From contig NZ_CP076538.1 of NCBI RefSeq assembly GCF_018885265.1, positions 6,298,001-6,362,000 of the forward strand: a stretch of 64,000 nt of DNA, written 5' to 3'. Shown in pieces: positions 1-11,835 of this stretch. The notes below the pieces were generated by a model. It was not told the origin of the DNA. It saw only the letters and a list, made by a program, of their open reading frames with translations, and made no database searches. Made by a program: the position numbers and the translations under genes. The stretch comes from Amycolatopsis aidingensis. GTDB taxonomy: Bacteria > Actinomycetota > Actinomycetes > Mycobacteriales > Pseudonocardiaceae. Each line of letters opens with the position of its first letter. Positions within the stretch are counted from its first letter, which is position 1.

Positions 1-1
1 C

Positions 2-3000
2 GGCCATCTCGCCGGGCTTGCCTTCGACGCCGCGTGGGACCCCGTACTGGCGATGCTGGCCGGGCACGAGCTGGTCATCGTGCCGGACGGGATTCGCGCC
101 GATCCCGAGGCGTGCGCGCGCTGGCTGGCCGACTGGGACGTGGACTCGGTGGAGACGACTCCGTCCTACGTCCGGCAACTGCTCGACGCCGGAGCGCTGC
201 ACCGTCCCGGGCACCCCGCGGTGTGGGCCCTGGGCGGCGAGCCGGTCGACCCTGCGCTGTGGGACGAGCTGTCCGGGGCACCCGGTGTGCTGGCACTGAA
301 CCTCTACGGTCCCACCGAGGCGGCGGTCGACTCGGTGATCGACATCATCCGGCCAGGTCAGCGGCCGGGTATCGGCAGGCCGATCGCCAACGTCCGGGCC
401 CACGTTCTGGACTCCGCGCTCGAGCCGGTTGGCGCGGGGACCACCGGAGAGCTGTACCTGGCCGGCGCCGGGCTCGCCCGCGGGTACCGGGGCAGGCCCG
501 CGCTCACCGCGGAACGGTTCGTCGCCGACCCGTTCGGCACCGGCGGGCAACGCCTCTACCGCACCGGTGACCTGGCCCGGTGGACCGAGGACGGCAGGCT
601 GGAGTTCGCCGGGCGGGCCGACGAGCAGGTCCAGATCCGCGGATTCCGGGTCGAGCCCGGTGAGGTCGAGTCCCTGCTGACCGGGTTCGACGAGATCAGC
701 AGGGCCGCCGTGGTGGTCCGCGGCGGCACCGGCGCCGACCGGCACCTCATCGCGTACGTGGTTCCGGCGAGCCAGGCCACCGAGCGCCTCGAAGGCGAGC
801 GCGTGCGCGCGCGGCTGGCGGAGCACCTACCCGGATACCTCGTCCCCAGGGCCGTAGTGCCGCTGCCGGCGCTCCCGCTGACGCCGCACGGCAAGCTGGA
901 CACCGGGCGACTGCCGGAACCCGCACGCGAGCGGGACAGCGCGCGTGGCCCGGCCACCGAGCGGGAGCGAGCGCTGTGCGCGATCTTCGCCAGTACCCTC
1001 GAGTTGCTGGACGTGGGCGTCGACGACGACTTCTTCGCCCTCGGCGGGCATTCCCTGCTGGCCACCAGGGTGATCGGCCGGATCCGCGCCGAGCTCGGCG
1101 CCGACATCGCCATCCGGACCCTGTTCGAGGCACCAACCCCGGCGCTGCTGGCCAAGCACGTCCATGCCGAGGAGGGCGACCGTCGGCCCGCGCTCACCCC
1201 GCGCCCCCGCCCACCCCGCATCCCGCTGTCCCCTGCGCAGCGGCGGCTGTGGTTCCTCAACCGGCTCGATCCGGATTCCGGTGACTACAACCTGCCGATC
1301 ACCCTGCGCCTTTCCGGACCGCTGGACGTCCCGGCCCTCCGCGGCGCGCTGGCCGACGTCGTCGCCCGGCACGAGCCGTTGCGCACGACGCTGCCCGAGG
1401 ACGAGGGCGAGCCCTACCAGCTGATCCACGCCGTGGCCGAGCCGGAGCTGGTCCAGGTGTCCCCGGCCGATCTGGCCACCGAGGCCGCCCGTGGTTTCGA
1501 CCTGACCGTCGACCTCCCCCTCCGGGCATTCCTCGCCCACACCGGATCCCAGGAGCACGTCCTGCTGCTGGTCGTCCAGCACACGGCGGCCGACGGCTGG
1601 TCGCTGGTCCCGCTCGCCCGTGACCTCGCCGCGTTCTACCAGGCGCGGGCGGCGGGCACCAGCGCGCGGTTACCCGAACTGCCGGTGCAGTACGCCGACT
1701 ACGCGCTGTGGCAACGAGAGTTGCTGGGTGACCCCGGCGACCCGGGGAGCAGGGCCAGCTCCCAGCTCCGGTTCTGGGCGGCCACCCTTTCCGGGCTGCC
1801 GACCGAGAACGGGCTGCCCGCCGACCCCTATGACCCCGCCGCGGAGACCGAGGACGGTGCTGTCGAGGTACACGTGCCGGCAAGGCTGCACGCGGCGCTG
1901 GTCGACTTCGCCGCCGCGCGCGGCGCGAGCCTGTTCATGGTGCTGCACGCCGCGCTGGCGAGCCTGCTCGCCCGGTTCGGCGCGGGAACGGACCTCGCCA
2001 TCGGCACCCCGGTCGCCGGGCGCACCGAACCGGCGACCGAGCAACTGCTCGGGTTCTTCGTGAACACGCTCGCCCTGCGTACCGACCTCAGCGGTGACCC
2101 GAGTTTCGCCGAGGTGCTGGACCGGGTACGCGACGCGGACCTCGCCGCGTTCGAGCACCAGGACGTGCCGTTCGACCAGGTGGTGGAACGGGTCGCGCCG
2201 GCCCGTACCCCCGGCCAGAACCCCCTCTTCCAGGTCATGCTCGCGGTGCGGAACACCCCGGAGCCGGTGGTCCGGCTCGGCGACCTGGTGGTCGAGGCGC
2301 GGCCGGGTGCGCGCGCCGGGGCCGCCAAGTTCGACCTCCTGCTCGACCTCGGCGAGCACCACGAAGCGGGCCGCCCCGCCGGGATCGTCGGCACGGTGGA
2401 GTACCGGGCCACCCGGTTCCGGCGGTCCACCGCGGCCCGGCTGGGCGACTCGCTGATCCGGCTGCTGGAGTCGGTGCTGGTCGATCCCGCCCGTCCCGTC
2501 CGGACCGCCGAGATCCTCTCGCCCGACCAGCGGCGTGCGGTGGTCCGCGAGTGGAACGGCCCCCGTCGCCCGGTGCCCGAAGTCACCGTGCCCGAACTCC
2601 TCGCCCGACAGGCCGCCCGGCACCCCGACCGGACCGCGCTCGTCACCTCCGACCGGACGATGAGCTTTGCCGAGCTGGACGCGCGAGCCAACCGGCTGGC
2701 ACGGCTACTCGGCCGGCACGGGGCAGGCTCCGGCACGGTGGTCGCGGTGGCGTTGCCCCGGTCGGCCGACACCGTGGCCGCCCTGCTCGCCGTGCTTCGC
2801 GTTGGCGCGGTGTACCTGCCGGTCGACGTGGAGTACCCGGAATCGCGCGTCCGCTACCTGCTCGCCGACGCCGAGCCGGGCGTGCTGGTCTGCACCGGAG
2901 AGTTCGCCGAACGGTTCGATCCGGACCAGCCGGTGGTCCGGATCGAACCTGGCGCGGAGTTGACCGGCCTTCCCGCGACTCCGCCCGAGGGCGTGGACTT

Positions 3001-6000
3001 CCCAGCTCCCGGAGACGCGGCGTACCTGCTGTACACCTCGGGATCGACCGGACGGCCCAAGGGGGTGCTGGTGGAACACCGGGCACTGACCAATCTCGTC
3101 GAGCACCACCGTCGCCGGATCTTCCGTCCGGCCGTCGCCGCGACCGGCAGGGAACCACTCCGCGTCGCGCACACCGCGGGCGTTTCGTTCGACGCCTCCT
3201 GGGACCCGGTGCTGTGGCTGGTCGACGGGCACGAGTTGCATCTCGTCGGTGACGAGGTCCGGCGTGACCCCGAGGCCCTCGTGTCCTATGTGGATGAACG
3301 AGGCATCGACACCATGGAGACCACCCCTTCCTACCTGAGGCAGCTGATCGACCTGGGTCTGCTGGGCGGCGCGCGGCACCGACCGAGCGTGCTCGCGGTC
3401 GGTGGTGAGGCCGTGGACGGGGCGCTGTGGCGGGAGCTGGCCGCCGTCCCCGGCCTGCTCGCGTTCAACTTCTACGGCCCAACCGAGTCCACTGTGGACC
3501 CTGTGGTGGCCTCGGTCGGTGAACACCCGTTCCCGGTGATCGGCATGGCGATCGACAACATCGACACCTACGTGCTGGACCACCGGCTGCGGCCGGTTCC
3601 CGCCGACGTGGTCGGCGAGCTGTATCTCGGCGGCGCGGGGCTGGCTCGCGGGTACCACCGCCGCGGCGCCCTGACCGCGCAACGCTTCGTGGCGAACCCG
3701 TTCGGTCAGCCGGGAAGCAGGCTGTACCGCACCGGTGACCTCGTACGGTGGCGGGACGGGGGTGTGCTCGAGTTCGCCGGCCGCGCCGACGACCAGATCA
3801 AGATCCGCGGCCACCGGGTTGAGCCTGGCGGGATCGAGGCGGCCCTGAATGCCCTCCCCGAGGTTGCCGCCGCGGCGGTGATCACGCACACCGCGGCCGA
3901 AGGCGTCGACCAGCTCGCCGGATACGTGGTCGCGGCCACCGGGCAGGTGCCCGACCCGGTGCGGCTGCGCGCCGCGCTCGCCACGGAGCTGCCCGCGCAC
4001 GAGGTACCCCAGACGATCACCGTGCTGCCGGAGCTGCCGCTGTCCCCCAACGGCAAGCTCGACCGGTCCAGGCTTCCGGAACCGGAACCGGGCCGGGCAG
4101 GTCGCGGGGGACGGCGCCCCGAGGGCGGGACCGAGCGGCGGTTGTGCGCGATCTTCGCCCGCACGCTCGGCATCGCCGAGGTCGCCGCGGACGACGACTT
4201 CTTCGAGCTGGGTGGCCATTCCCTCCTGGTCACCCGGCTGGTCAGCGGCATCCGCGCGGAGTTCGGTACCGACCTCGCGATCCGGACCGTGTTCGACGCC
4301 CCGACTCCGGCGCGGCTCGCCGGGCGGTTGGCCGAGGCAGGGCCGGGCCGCAGGGCCGAGCTGACGCCCCTGGCCCGCCCCGACCGCATACCGGTGTCCC
4401 ACGCTCAGCACCGCATGTGGTTCCTCGGCGGCTTCGAGGAAACGGGAACCGCCTACCACATCCCCATGGCGGTGCACCTGCGTGGCGAGCTCGAACCAGC
4501 GGCACTGCGCGAGGCGTTCGGCGACGTACTGGCCCGGCACGAGAGCCTGCGCACGGTCTTTCCCGCCGAGGGTGGGGTTCCCTACCAGCGGATCGTGCCC
4601 GTCGAGCCGGCGGCCTTCGAGCTGCCGCTCCGGTCCACCGTGCCGGACCGGCTCGAGCGGGATCTCGCCGAGTTCACCGGTCACCCGTTCGACCTGGAAC
4701 GCGACCTTCCGCTGCGAGCCACGCTGCTGCGGCTGGACGCGCGGCAGCACGTACTGCTCGTCGTGCTCCACCACATCGCGGCGGACGGCTGGTCGACCGG
4801 ACCGCTGGCGAGGGATCTCGCGGTGGCGTACCAGGCCAGGCTGGCCGGATCGGAACCCGCATTCACCCCGCTGCCGGTGCAGTACGCCGACTACGCGCTG
4901 TGGCAGCGGGAAGTCCTCGGCACCGAGGAGGACCCGGACAGCCTGCTGCGCGAGCAGTTGGACTTCTGGTCGGACACCCTGGCCGGCATTCCGGACGAGC
5001 TGGCGTTGCCGTACGACCGGGCCCGCCCGGCGCGGCCTCGGCATATCGCCGGCACCGTGCCGTTCACCCTGCCGGAACGGGTACGGGCCCGGCTGGCTGA
5101 CCACGCCGCGAGCCGGGGTGCCAGCCTGTTCATGGCGCTGCACGCGGGCCTGGCCGCCCTGCTGTCCCGCATCGGGGCCGGCAGTGACATCCCGGTGGGG
5201 ACACCCGTCGCCGGCCGGACCGACGCCGCGCTGGAGGATCTGGTCGGGTTCTTCGTCAACACGCTCGTGCTACGCACGGACCTTTCCGGGGACCCGACGC
5301 TGCTGGAGCTGCTCGACCGGATCCGGCCGGTGGACCTGGCCGCCCTCGACCACCAGGACGTTCCGTTCGACCGGGTGGTCGAGGAACTCGCCCCGGCACG
5401 GGCACCGGGACGGCACCCGCTGTTCCAGGTGCTCCTCACCCTGCAGAACACGCCCGAGCCCGAGCTGAGCCTGCCAGGGGTCGAGGTCTCGGTCGCCGAG
5501 GACGGGGGCGCGGCACGCGCCAAGTTCGACCTCTCGGTCACCCTCACCGAGCGCGGAAACCCGGACGGTACCGCGGCCGGGCTCGACGGCAGGCTGGAGT
5601 ACGACGCCGACCTTTTCGACCACGACACGGCCGAACGGTTGGCTCGCTGGCTCACCAGGCTGCTCACCGCGGCGGCCGAACAACCGGAAACCCCGCTGCG
5701 CGCGCTACCACTGGTCACCCCGGCCGAGACCGCGGCCGAGCTACGGGCGAGCGAGGGCCCCCGGCGCGCCCTCACCGACGAGACCGTCGTGCACATCTTC
5801 GAGCGGACCGCGGCGAGCGCGGGATCACACGCGACGGCGCTGGTTGCCGGAAGCGAACGGGTGCCGACCGCGCGGCTGAACGCCGAGGCGAACCAGATCG
5901 CCCGGCTGCTGCACGCCCGCGGTATCGGTGCGGGCGACATCGTCGCCACCGCGCTGCCCAGGTCCGCGTCCGCGCTCAGCGCACTGCTCGGCGTGCTCAA

Positions 6001-8353
6001 GTCCGGCGCCGCCTACCTCCCCGCCGACCCCGGCTACCCGGACGAGCGGCTGCGCTACCTGCTCGCCGACGCGAACCCCGCACTGGTGATCACCGGTTCC
6101 GCGATCGCGACCCGGTTGCCGCCGCACGTTCCGCTCCTGCCGCTGGACGATTCGGCCACGCACAGCGCGCTCGCCGCGCTGCCCGCGGACGATCTCACCG
6201 AGGCCGAGCGGGCGGCACCGCTCACCGGGCGGGACGCGGCCTACCTGTGCTACACCTCGGGCTCGACCGGCAGGCCGAAGGGCGTCCTTGTCGAGCACGC
6301 GGCGCTGGTGAACCTGCATGAGCACCATCGGGAGCGGCTGTTCCCGCCCGAGGTGTCCCGGGTGGCGCTCACCGCCCCGCTGGCCTTCGACGCCTCCTGG
6401 GACCCGGTGCTGTGGATGGTCGCCGGGCACGAGCTGCACCTGATCGACGAGGACACCCGGCGTGCCGCCGACGCGCTGGTGGGCTACCTGCGTGAGCGGC
6501 GCGTCGACGTGGTGGAGACGACACCGTCGCACGCCCGCCAGTTGCTCGCCGCGGGGCTGCTGGCCGGGGAGCACCGGCCGCGGGTGCTCGCCCTCGGCGG
6601 TGAACCGGTGGACCCCGGCCTGTGGCAGGAACTACGCCGGGTTGAGGGGCTCATCGGGTACAACCTCTACGGCCCGACCGAGTCCACCGTGGACTCGGTG
6701 ATCGCACGCCTTGGCGAGCACGACCGGCCCGCGATCGGCACCCCGGTGCACAACACCAGGGCGCTCGTACTGGACGCCCGGCTGCGACCGGCTCCGGCCG
6801 GGGTCGCCGGCGAGTTGTATCTCGGCGGCGCCGGGCTTGCCAGGGGGTACCTGGGCCGAGCGGGCCGTACCGCCGAGCGGTTCGTCGCCGACCCCTTCGG
6901 CGGGTCGGGCGAGCGTCTTTACCGCACCGGCGACCTCGTTCGCCGGCGCGCGGACGGCACCCTGGACTACCTCGGCCGCGCCGACGACCAGCTCAAGGTC
7001 CGGGGGATGCGGTTCGAACCCGGCGAGGTGGAGTCGGTCCTCGAGTCCGATCCCGCGGTCGCGCAGGCCGCGGTGACCGTGTCGGGGGAGCGGGTGGTGG
7101 CCTATGTCGTGGCCGCCAGCTCCCGGCAACCGGAGCCAACCCGGTTGCGGGCACGAGCGTCCGGTGTCCTGCCGGAGCACCTGGTGCCCTCGACGTTCAC
7201 GGTGCTGGACAGGCTGCCGCTGTCCCCCAACGGCAAGCTGGACCGGCGGGCGCTGCCCGCTCCCCGACCGCAGGCCGAACCGGAGGGCAGAGTCCCCAGG
7301 TCACCGCGCGAGGCTGTGCTGACCGATCTGTTCGCCGACGTACTCCACCGGCCACGGGTGAGCATCGACGACGACTTCTTCGCGCTCGGCGGACATTCCC
7401 TGCTGGCCAGCCGCCTGATCAGCGAGATCCGCTCCGCGCTGGGTGTCGACCTGCCGATCCGCCGCCTGTTCGAGCACCCCACGGTTGCCGGCCTCGCCGC
7501 GGCGCTCGAGGACCCGGCCGGAGGTGACGATCTCGACGTGCTGCTGCCGCTGCGCGCCACGGGTGGCCGGCCGCCCCTGTTCTGCGTGCATCCGGCCAGC
7601 GGCCTCGCCTGGAGCTACGCGGGTCTGCTCCGCCACCTCGACCCGGACCAGCCGGTGTACGGGCTCCAGTCCCGGATGCTGGCGGATCCGGACTACCGGC
7701 CAACCGGCATCGCCGAGATCGCGGCCGACTACCTCGACCGGATTCGCGCGGTGCAGCCGCGCGGGCCGTACTACCTGCTCGGCTGGTCGTTCGGTGGCAA
7801 CCTCGCCCAGCAGATCGCGACCCGGCTACGGGAGGAGGGGGAGCGCGTCGGGTTGCTGGCCCTGCTCGACTCCTACCCGCAGGCACCCGACGACGGGCTC
7901 GACACCGCGGGAGAGGCGGAGGTGTTCGCCACCCTCCTCGCCGGCGAGGGGATCGCCGTGCCCGAGCACGAGCGCCTCGACCGCACCACCGTGCTAGAGA
8001 TCTATCGCAGGGAGGGCAGCCCGCTGGGCGGCCTCAGCGAGGAACAGGTCGGGGCCATGGTGCGTGCCTTCGCCACCCAGGCCCGCCTGATGGCGGGGTT
8101 CACTCCTGGCCGGTTCGGCGGTGACGTGCTGTTCTTCACCGCCACCGAGGGGCGGGGCGCCGACGCGCCAAGCGTGCACGAGTGGCTGCCCTATCTGGAC
8201 GGAAGCCTCGACCATCACCGGGTCCCGGCACGGCACGCCCAGCTGACCCGGCCGGCGGCGCTGGAACATGTCGGGCCCGTGCTGTCCACCGCACTCACCG
8301 AACGCCAGGCCGACGACCTGTGCACCGATCAGAACGGGGGAACGAACGCGTGA
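2..8353 (+). CDS. Non-ribosomal peptide synthetase, 5'-truncated, A-T-C-A-T-C-A-T-TE
   Basis: The reading frame is open from the first bases of the window, so the start lies upstream. The first residues already belong to an adenylation domain, just past its A3 core. Domains by position: partial A1 (2-930), T1 with GGHSLL (Ser codon near 1052), C1 (about 1210-2530), A2 (2560-4090, [10 protein letters not shown] near 3035), T2 (4190-4240), C2 (4385-5720, intact HHIAADG), A3 (5770-7260), T3 (7355-7430) and a type I thioesterase (7530-8340, GWSFGG nucleophile, downstream DHH and RHAQ histidines). C1 reads QHTAADG, so the first His of HHxxxDG is Gln but the second, catalytic His is kept. The terminal TE shows this is the last protein of the assembly line, with at least three modules here. 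There is no epimerase or methyltransferase domain. The stop overlaps the MbtH start. The product cannot be named. Confidence 0.95.
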   Translation, partial: GHLAGLAFDAAWDPVLAMLAGHELVIVPDGIRADPEACARWLADWDVDSVETTPSYVRQLLDAGALHRPGHPAVWALGGEPVDPALWDELSGAPGVLALNLYGPTEAAVDSVIDIIRPGQRPGIGRPIANVRAHVLDSALEPVGAGTTGELYLAGAGLARGYRGRPALTAERFVADPFGTGGQRLYRTGDLARWTEDGRLEFAGRADEQVQIRGFRVEPGEVESLLTGFDEISRAAVVVRGGTGADRHLIAYVVPASQATERLEGERVRARLAEHLPGYLVPRAVVPLPALPLTPHGKLDTGRLPEPARERDSARGPATERERALCAIFASTLELLDVGVDDDFFALGGHSLLATRVIGRIRAELGADIAIRTLFEAPTPALLAKHVHAEEGDRRPALTPRPRPPRIPLSPAQRRLWFLNRLDPDSGDYNLPITLRLSGPLDVPALRGALADVVARHEPLRTTLPEDEGEPYQLIHAVAEPELVQVSPADLATEAARGFDLTVDLPLRAFLAHTGSQEHVLLLVVQHTAADGWSLVPLARDLAAFYQARAAGTSARLPELPVQYADYALWQRELLGDPGDPGSRASSQLRFWAATLSGLPTENGLPADPYDPAAETEDGAVEVHVPARLHAALVDFAAARGASLFMVLHAALASLLARFGAGTDLAIGTPVAGRTEPATEQLLGFFVNTLALRTDLSGDPSFAEVLDRVRDADLAAFEHQDVPFDQVVERVAPARTPGQNPLFQVMLAVRNTPEPVVRLGDLVVEARPGARAGAAKFDLLLDLGEHHEAGRPAGIVGTVEYRATRFRRSTAARLGDSLIRLLESVLVDPARPVRTAEILSPDQRRAVVREWNGPRRPVPEVTVPELLARQAARHPDRTALVTSDRTMSFAELDARANRLARLLGRHGAGSGTVVAVALPRSADTVAALLAVLRVGAVYLPVDVEYPESRVRYLLADAEPGVLVCTGEFAERFDPDQPVVRIEPGAELTGLPATPPEGVDFPAPGDAAYLLYTSGSTGRPKGVLVEHRALTNLVEHHRRRIFRPAVAATGREPLRVAHTAGVSFDASWDPVLWLVDGHELHLVGDEVRRDPEALVSYVDERGIDTMETTPSYLRQLIDLGLLGGARHRPSVLAVGGEAVDGALWRELAAVPGLLAFNFYGPTESTVDPVVASVGEHPFPVIGMAIDNIDTYVLDHRLRPVPADVVGELYLGGAGLARGYHRRGALTAQRFVANPFGQPGSRLYRTGDLVRWRDGGVLEFAGRADDQIKIRGHRVEPGGIEAALNALPEVAAAAVITHTAAEGVDQLAGYVVAATGQVPDPVRLRAALATELPAHEVPQTITVLPELPLSPNGKLDRSRLPEPEPGRAGRGGRRPEGGTERRLCAIFARTLGIAEVAADDDFFELGGHSLLVTRLVSGIRAEFGTDLAIRTVFDAPTPARLAGRLAEAGPGRRAELTPLARPDRIPVSHAQHRMWFLGGFEETGTAYHIPMAVHLRGELEPAALREAFGDVLARHESLRTVFPAEGGVPYQRIVPVEPAAFELPLRSTVPDRLERDLAEFTGHPFDLERDLPLRATLLRLDARQHVLLVVLHHIAADGWSTGPLARDLAVAYQARLAGSEPAFTPLPVQYADYALWQREVLGTEEDPDSLLREQLDFWSDTLAGIPDELALPYDRARPARPRHIAGTVPFTLPERVRARLADHAASRGASLFMALHAGLAALLSRIGAGSDIPVGTPVAGRTDAALEDLVGFFVNTLVLRTDLSGDPTLLELLDRIRPVDLAALDHQDVPFDRVVEELAPARAPGRHPLFQVLLTLQNTPEPELSLPGVEVSVAEDGGAARAKFDLSVTLTERGNPDGTAAGLDGRLEYDADLFDHDTAERLARWLTRLLTAAAEQPETPLRALPLVTPAETAAELRASEGPRRALTDETVVHIFERTAASAGSHATALVAGSERVPTARLNAEANQIARLLHARGIGAGDIVATALPRSASALSALLGVLKSGAAYLPADPGYPDERLRYLLADANPALVITGSAIATRLPPHVPLLPLDDSATHSALAALPADDLTEAERAAPLTGRDAAYLCYTSGSTGRPKGVLVEHAALVNLHEHHRERLFPPEVSRVALTAPLAFDASWDPVLWMVAGHELHLIDEDTRRAADALVGYLRERRVDVVETTPSHARQLLAAGLLAGEHRPRVLALGGEPVDPGLWQELRRVEGLIGYNLYGPTESTVDSVIARLGEHDRPAIGTPVHNTRALVLDARLRPAPAGVAGELYLGGAGLARGYLGRAGRTAERFVADPFGGSGERLYRTGDLVRRRADGTLDYLGRADDQLKVRGMRFEPGEVESVLESDPAVAQAAVTVSGERVVAYVVAASSRQPEPTRLRARASGVLPEHLVPSTFTVLDRLPLSPNGKLDRRALPAPRPQAEPEGRVPRSPREAVLTDLFADVLHRPRVSIDDDFFALGGHSLLASRLISEIRSALGVDLPIRRLFEHPTVAGLAAALEDPAGGDDLDVLLPLRATGGRPPLFCVHPASGLAWSYAGLLRHLDPDQPVYGLQSRMLADPDYRPTGIAEIAADYLDRIRAVQPRGPYYLLGWSFGGNLAQQIATRLREEGERVGLLALLDSYPQAPDDGLDTAGEAEVFATLLAGEGIAVPEHERLDRTTVLEIYRREGSPLGGLSEEQVGAMVRAFATQARLMAGFTPGRFGGDVLFFTATEGRGADAPSVHEWLPYLDGSLDHHRVPARHAQLTRPAALEHVGPVLSTALTERQADDLCTDQNGGTNA

Positions 8354-8559
8354 ACGACCAGGTGACCAACCCCTTCGACGCCGAGGACGAGGAGTACCTC
8401 GTGCTGGTCAACCACGAGGACCAGCACTCGCTGTGGCCACGGTGGGCCGAGGTGCCCGGTGGCTGGACCGTCGCGTTCGGTCCCGCGGCCCGGCAGGACT
8501 GCCTGGACTACGTCGAAAGCCACTGGACCGACATCACCCCGAGGAGCAGGCGAGAGTGA
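8350..8559 (+). CDS. MbtH-like NRPS accessory protein
   Basis: A 69-residue protein starting at a GTG that overlaps the NRPS stop (GTGA). It carries the MbtH hallmarks in order: [22 protein letters not shown] and a C-terminal [16 protein letters not shown]. MbtH proteins bind adenylation domains and support their folding and activity. Position directly behind the synthetase and translational coupling to it imply that it serves the three A domains of this operon. Length is normal for the family (about 70 residues). The next gene again overlaps the stop by GTGA. Confidence 0.96.
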   Translation: MNDQVTNPFDAEDEEYLVLVNHEDQHSLWPRWAEVPGGWTVAFGPAARQDCLDYVESHWTDITPRSRRE

Positions 8560-9560
8560 ACGAATCCACCGAGCCGGTACCGGATGCGGCCGTCGTGATA
8601 TCCGGACTGCGCAAATCCTTCGGCGGCACCGTCGCGCTGGACGGCATCGACCTGACCATGCCGGCCGGGCAGGTGTTCGCCCTGCTCGGCCCGAACGGGG
8701 CCGGCAAGACCACCACGGTCCGGATCATCACCACCCTGCTGCGCCCGGACAGCGGTCGGGTAAGGGTCACCGGGCTCGACGCGATCGGCCAGCCGGACCG
8801 GGTACGTCGCCGGATCGGCCTTTCCGGGCAGTACGCCGCGGTGGACCCGAAACTCACCGGGCTGGAGAACCTGACGCTGGTGGCGAAGCTGTACGGGATG
8901 CGGCGGGCCGAGGCCAAGACGACCGCCCGCGAGCTGCTGGACCGCTTCCGCCTGGGTACCGTCGCCCACCGGCTGGCCGGTACCTATTCCGGCGGTATGC
9001 GGCGACGTCTCGACCTCGCGGGCGCGCTGGTGGCGTCCCCGCCGGTGGTCGTCCTCGACGAGCCGACCACGGGCCTCGACCCGCACAGCAGGCTGGACAC
9101 CTGGGACATCGTCGGCGAGCTGGTCGCCGACGGCACCACCGTCCTGCTCACCACCCAGTACCTGGAGGAGGCCGACCGGCTCGCCGACCGGATCGCGGTG
9201 ATCGATCACGGCAGGGTCATCGCCGAAGGGACAGCGGACCAGCTGAAGGGCCGCATTGCCGGGCAACGGCTCGAGCTGGTCGCGGCCGACGACAGGGAAC
9301 TGGCCAGGGCACACCGCCTCCTCACCCCGCTCGCCTCGGCCCCGGTGTCGTTGGACCGCCGAGCAAGGCGGCTGGAGATTCCGGTCACCGAGGGACCACA
9401 TGCCCTGGAGCGAGCCTCGACCCTGCTCAACACCAACGAGGTGACCGTGCTCGATCTCGGTCTGCGCCGGGCCACCCTGGACGATGTCTTCCTCGCCCTC
9501 ACCGGCGACACCACCGCGAGCCCGGACGGGGCATCGGAGGTGAACGCGTGCGTTCGCTGA
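8556..9560 (+). CDS. ABC transporter ATP-binding protein, DrrA-like
   Basis: 334 residues from a GTG that overlaps the MbtH stop. Walker A is GPNGAGKTT, the signature is [12 protein letters not shown], and Walker B with D-loop is [12 protein letters not shown], followed by the C-terminal extension typical of antibiotic-resistance (daunorubicin DrrA type) exporters. It would energise the membrane protein encoded immediately downstream. Being coupled to the NRPS and MbtH genes, it most likely exports the peptide product or gives self-resistance (inference). Function class is secure; substrate is unknown. Confidence 0.93.
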   Translation: MNESTEPVPDAAVVISGLRKSFGGTVALDGIDLTMPAGQVFALLGPNGAGKTTTVRIITTLLRPDSGRVRVTGLDAIGQPDRVRRRIGLSGQYAAVDPKLTGLENLTLVAKLYGMRRAEAKTTARELLDRFRLGTVAHRLAGTYSGGMRRRLDLAGALVASPPVVVLDEPTTGLDPHSRLDTWDIVGELVADGTTVLLTTQYLEEADRLADRIAVIDHGRVIAEGTADQLKGRIAGQRLELVAADDRELARAHRLLTPLASAPVSLDRRARRLEIPVTEGPHALERASTLLNTNEVTVLDLGLRRATLDDVFLALTGDTTASPDGASEVNACVR

Positions 9561-10348
9561 TCCGCGTGGTCCACGACAGCGGCTGGTTGGCCTGGCGGAA
9601 CCTGCTCAACATCCGCCGCACCCCCGGCTCCATCTTCTCCGGGGTACTGCAGCCGATCATGTTCGTGCTGCTGCTCGGTTACGTCTTCGGCGGCAGCCTC
9701 GGCGGCGACGCCTACCGGGAGTACATCCTCGCCGGGATCTTCGTCCAGACCGTCACCTTCAACGCCTCGTTCACCACCATCGGGCTGGCCAACGACCTGC
9801 AACGCGGCATCGTCGACCGCTTCCGCGCGCTACCCATCCCGCGTCTGGCAGTCATCCTCGGCCGGACCACGTCCGACCTGACCACCAGCCTGATCAGCCT
9901 GCTGGTGATCAGCCTGTGCGGGCTGGCGATCGGTTGGCGCATCCGCGGCAACCTGCTGGACGCGGTCGCGGGTTACCTGCTGGTGCTGCTGTTCGCCTTC
10001 GCCATGTCCTGGGTCGGTGCGTTCATCGGCCTGGTCGCCCGCAGTGTGGAGGTGGCGCAAAGCCTCGGGCTGATCTGGCTGTTCCCGGCCACGTTCATCT
10101 CCACCGCGTTCGTGTCGGTGTCCGCGATGCCGCAACCCCTGGCCACGATCGCCCAGTGGAACCCGGTGAGCGCGCTCGCGGGCGCGGCGCGGGAGCTGTT
10201 CGGCAACCCCACCCCGGACACGCTGCCGCAACCCGGCGGCTGGCCCGCGGAGAACGCCGTCGCCTATTCGCTGCTCAGTTCGGGCGTGCTCATCGCCGTT
10301 TTCCTGACGCTGTCGCTGCTGCGCTACCGCAGGGTGGCGACCCGGTGA
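9548..10348 (+). CDS. ABC-2 type transporter permease, DrrB-like
   Basis: 266 residues. The GTG at 9548 lies inside the end of the ATPase gene (13-nt overlap) and puts the expected ABC-2 N-terminus at the start: [20 protein letters not shown]. About six hydrophobic segments follow, with the conserved central stretch around RFRALPIPRLAVILGRT and a hydrophobic C-terminal segment ending LLRYRRVATR. It pairs with the preceding ATPase as an exporter half of the DrrAB kind. It is the last gene of the NRPS operon; the sequence beyond belongs to broken genes on the other strand. Confidence 0.92.
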   Translation: MRSLIRVVHDSGWLAWRNLLNIRRTPGSIFSGVLQPIMFVLLLGYVFGGSLGGDAYREYILAGIFVQTVTFNASFTTIGLANDLQRGIVDRFRALPIPRLAVILGRTTSDLTTSLISLLVISLCGLAIGWRIRGNLLDAVAGYLLVLLFAFAMSWVGAFIGLVARSVEVAQSLGLIWLFPATFISTAFVSVSAMPQPLATIAQWNPVSALAGAARELFGNPTPDTLPQPGGWPAENAVAYSLLSSGVLIAVFLTLSLLRYRRVATR

Positions 10349-10397
10349 AGCCCGGCATGCCAGCGATGCGTCACCCGTTCCACGCGCCGCCCCTCGG

Positions 10398-10849
10398 TCA
10401 GACGGTGCGCGGTGCGCTCGTGGTCGTGAGGCGGAACTCCACAGTGGCCGGTAGCGTGTCCAGCTCCAGCGCCTGCCTGAGCCGGGGTAGTGCCTCGGTG
10501 CAGCCGGTGACGGATCTCGCCGAGGTCCGCGTCCTGGGTCACGGTCAGCACCAGCGACAGCGCCGGGTGCTCCCTGGTTCCGGCCAGCGTTCGTCTGCTG
10601 CCCACCGCCAGGTGTGTGTTTTGGGCGAGCGAGCCAGCTGGGCCAGCAACCAGCGCAGCGCCGCAAGACCGAGCAGGATGGCTCCGGCCGCCGTGAGGTG
10701 GAGGACCCAACGTGGCGGGGTTGCGTACCCGGCACGAGCGGGGTGTTCGGATCGAGGACCCGGATGGCGTCGAAGTGCACGAGCAGCGCGAGTGCACCCG
10801 CTCCCAGCAGCGCTCGGTTCAGCCGTGCCGGCCGGTTCAAGCTGATCAT
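10398..10849 (-). pseudogene. Broken AmaP-type alkaline-shock membrane anchor gene
   Basis: An ATG at 10849 preceded by AGGAG begins MISLNRPARLNRALLGAGA, then the coding potential jumps frame. WVLHLTAAGAILLGLAALRW and LARSPKTHTWRW lie in a second frame, LAGTREHPALSLVLTVTQDA in a third. The natural end, roughly TLPATVEFRLTTTSAPRTV and a TGA at 10398-10400, is in yet another register. At least three indels therefore separate pieces of what would be a roughly 180-residue membrane protein. In intact actinobacterial genomes this family follows Asp23 and DUF6286 genes, exactly the order found here. The ATG overlaps the stop of the preceding broken gene. Family name is by recall of the conserved N-terminus. 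Confidence 0.75.
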
Positions 10850-11386
10850 GGGGAGCTCCTTCGGGCACGAACCCGGACCGAGATTCTCGGACAGGTGGCC
10901 GGTGCGATCTGGTCGAGCCGCCGCTCCAGGGCGGCGCGCACCGACTCGTTCAGTCCGGTGGGGACGGTGCGGTCGGTCCGCACGATCGCGCTGAGCCGGC
11001 CACGCCGCAGGCGGACCCGCACGCCGCTGACCCCTCGACCGATGCCGCCGCGCGACGCAGTGAGCGGCGCATTCCGGACCGGGACACGCCGGTGCCGACA
11101 GTCGGCTCCTCGTCCGACACGGCCAGCGGGAGCACGGTCTCGGCCTGCCGGGTGAGGCCGCAGCCGGCACCAGTACCAGGCCGGCGAGCGCGGCAAGGCC
11201 CGCTCCCACGGCAAGGGCGGGGTCGTTCCAGCGAATGCCGTGCAGGGTGCGGCCATCGACGCGTAGCTCGACCACGGTTCCTGGCCGGCGATCAGCTGAC
11301 TGGCGACGCTGCCGACCAGCGCGGCTCAGCAGTACGGGCAGGGCGGTGATGGTCGCCGGAATCACGCGGCGGGGTCTGCGTTTCAC
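10846..11386 (-). pseudogene. Broken DUF6286 membrane protein gene
   Basis: GTG at 11386 with GGAGG just upstream starts KRRPRRVIPATITAL, then LHGIRWNDPALAVGAGLAAL continues after a damaged stretch. The middle, LPLAVSDEEPTVGTGVSRSG and MRRSLRRAAASVEG, is in a second frame. The end, VSGVRVRLRRGRLSAIVRTD and NESVRAALERRLDQIAPAT, is in a third, running to a TGA at 10846 that overlaps the next start. At least two frameshifts and possibly a small deletion prevent a full product. The intact family has an N-terminal membrane segment pair and a C-terminal soluble domain. It sits between the Asp23-like and AmaP-like pieces. Confidence 0.72.
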
Positions 11387-11399
11387 CGCACCTCCTCGC

Positions 11400-11813
11400 G
11401 CTCACCTCCGCCGGACGCAGCGCGGTCACTGTGATGTCCACTCCGGACACGGTCAGGCCGGTCACCTAGGCAACGCGTGAAATCAGGCGCCCACGCACGG
11501 CTTCGGCAGTGGTCGCGATCGGTACCGGGTAGCGGAGGGAAAGCCGGACGGCGAGCCGCACGGTGTCACCATTGCGGTGGACCGTCAGCTTGGCGTCCCC
11601 CTCGTCACTGCCGACCGCGACGCCGAGCACGCGTCCCGCCGATCCACCGACACCGTCCACCTCCACCACCGATCGGGCCGCGATGTGCTCGACGGCTCGA
11701 TCGGAGATCGTGGTGACGCCACGTTCGCCCGCCTCATCCCGCGGTCGCTCGCTACCGGTTGCCGGGAGCGGTGCGCTGTTCACGGTACTGGTCGTCGGCT
11801 CAACCGCGGTCAC
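11400..11813 (-). pseudogene. Asp23/Gls24-family envelope stress protein with premature stop
   Basis: From the GTG at 11813 the frame encodes a clear Asp23/Gls24 domain (TTISDRAVEHIAARSVVEVD, GRVLGVAVGSDEG, AVRLSLRYPVPIATTAEAVR) for 115 residues, then meets TAG at 11466-11468. The same frame continues past the stop with the family's expected ending (VTGLTVSGVDITVTALRPAE), so GAG to TAG is the simplest change. The domain core is intact, so a shortened protein might fold, but both downstream partners are also broken. This is the first gene of the dead operon. Confidence 0.75.
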
Positions 11814-11835
11814 GTCCGGTCTGCACTTGGCCGAC

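Noticed and set aside
2705..5143. An 812-codon antisense open frame within the NRPS gene
   Set aside because: High GC leaves antisense frames open. Its composition is Gln/Arg/Gly-rich without domains, while the sense strand has complete NRPS motifs.
10349..10848. Plus-strand frames following the ABC permease as additional operon genes
   Set aside because: The minus strand of this region carries recognisable AmaP-type pieces; the plus frames are shadows.
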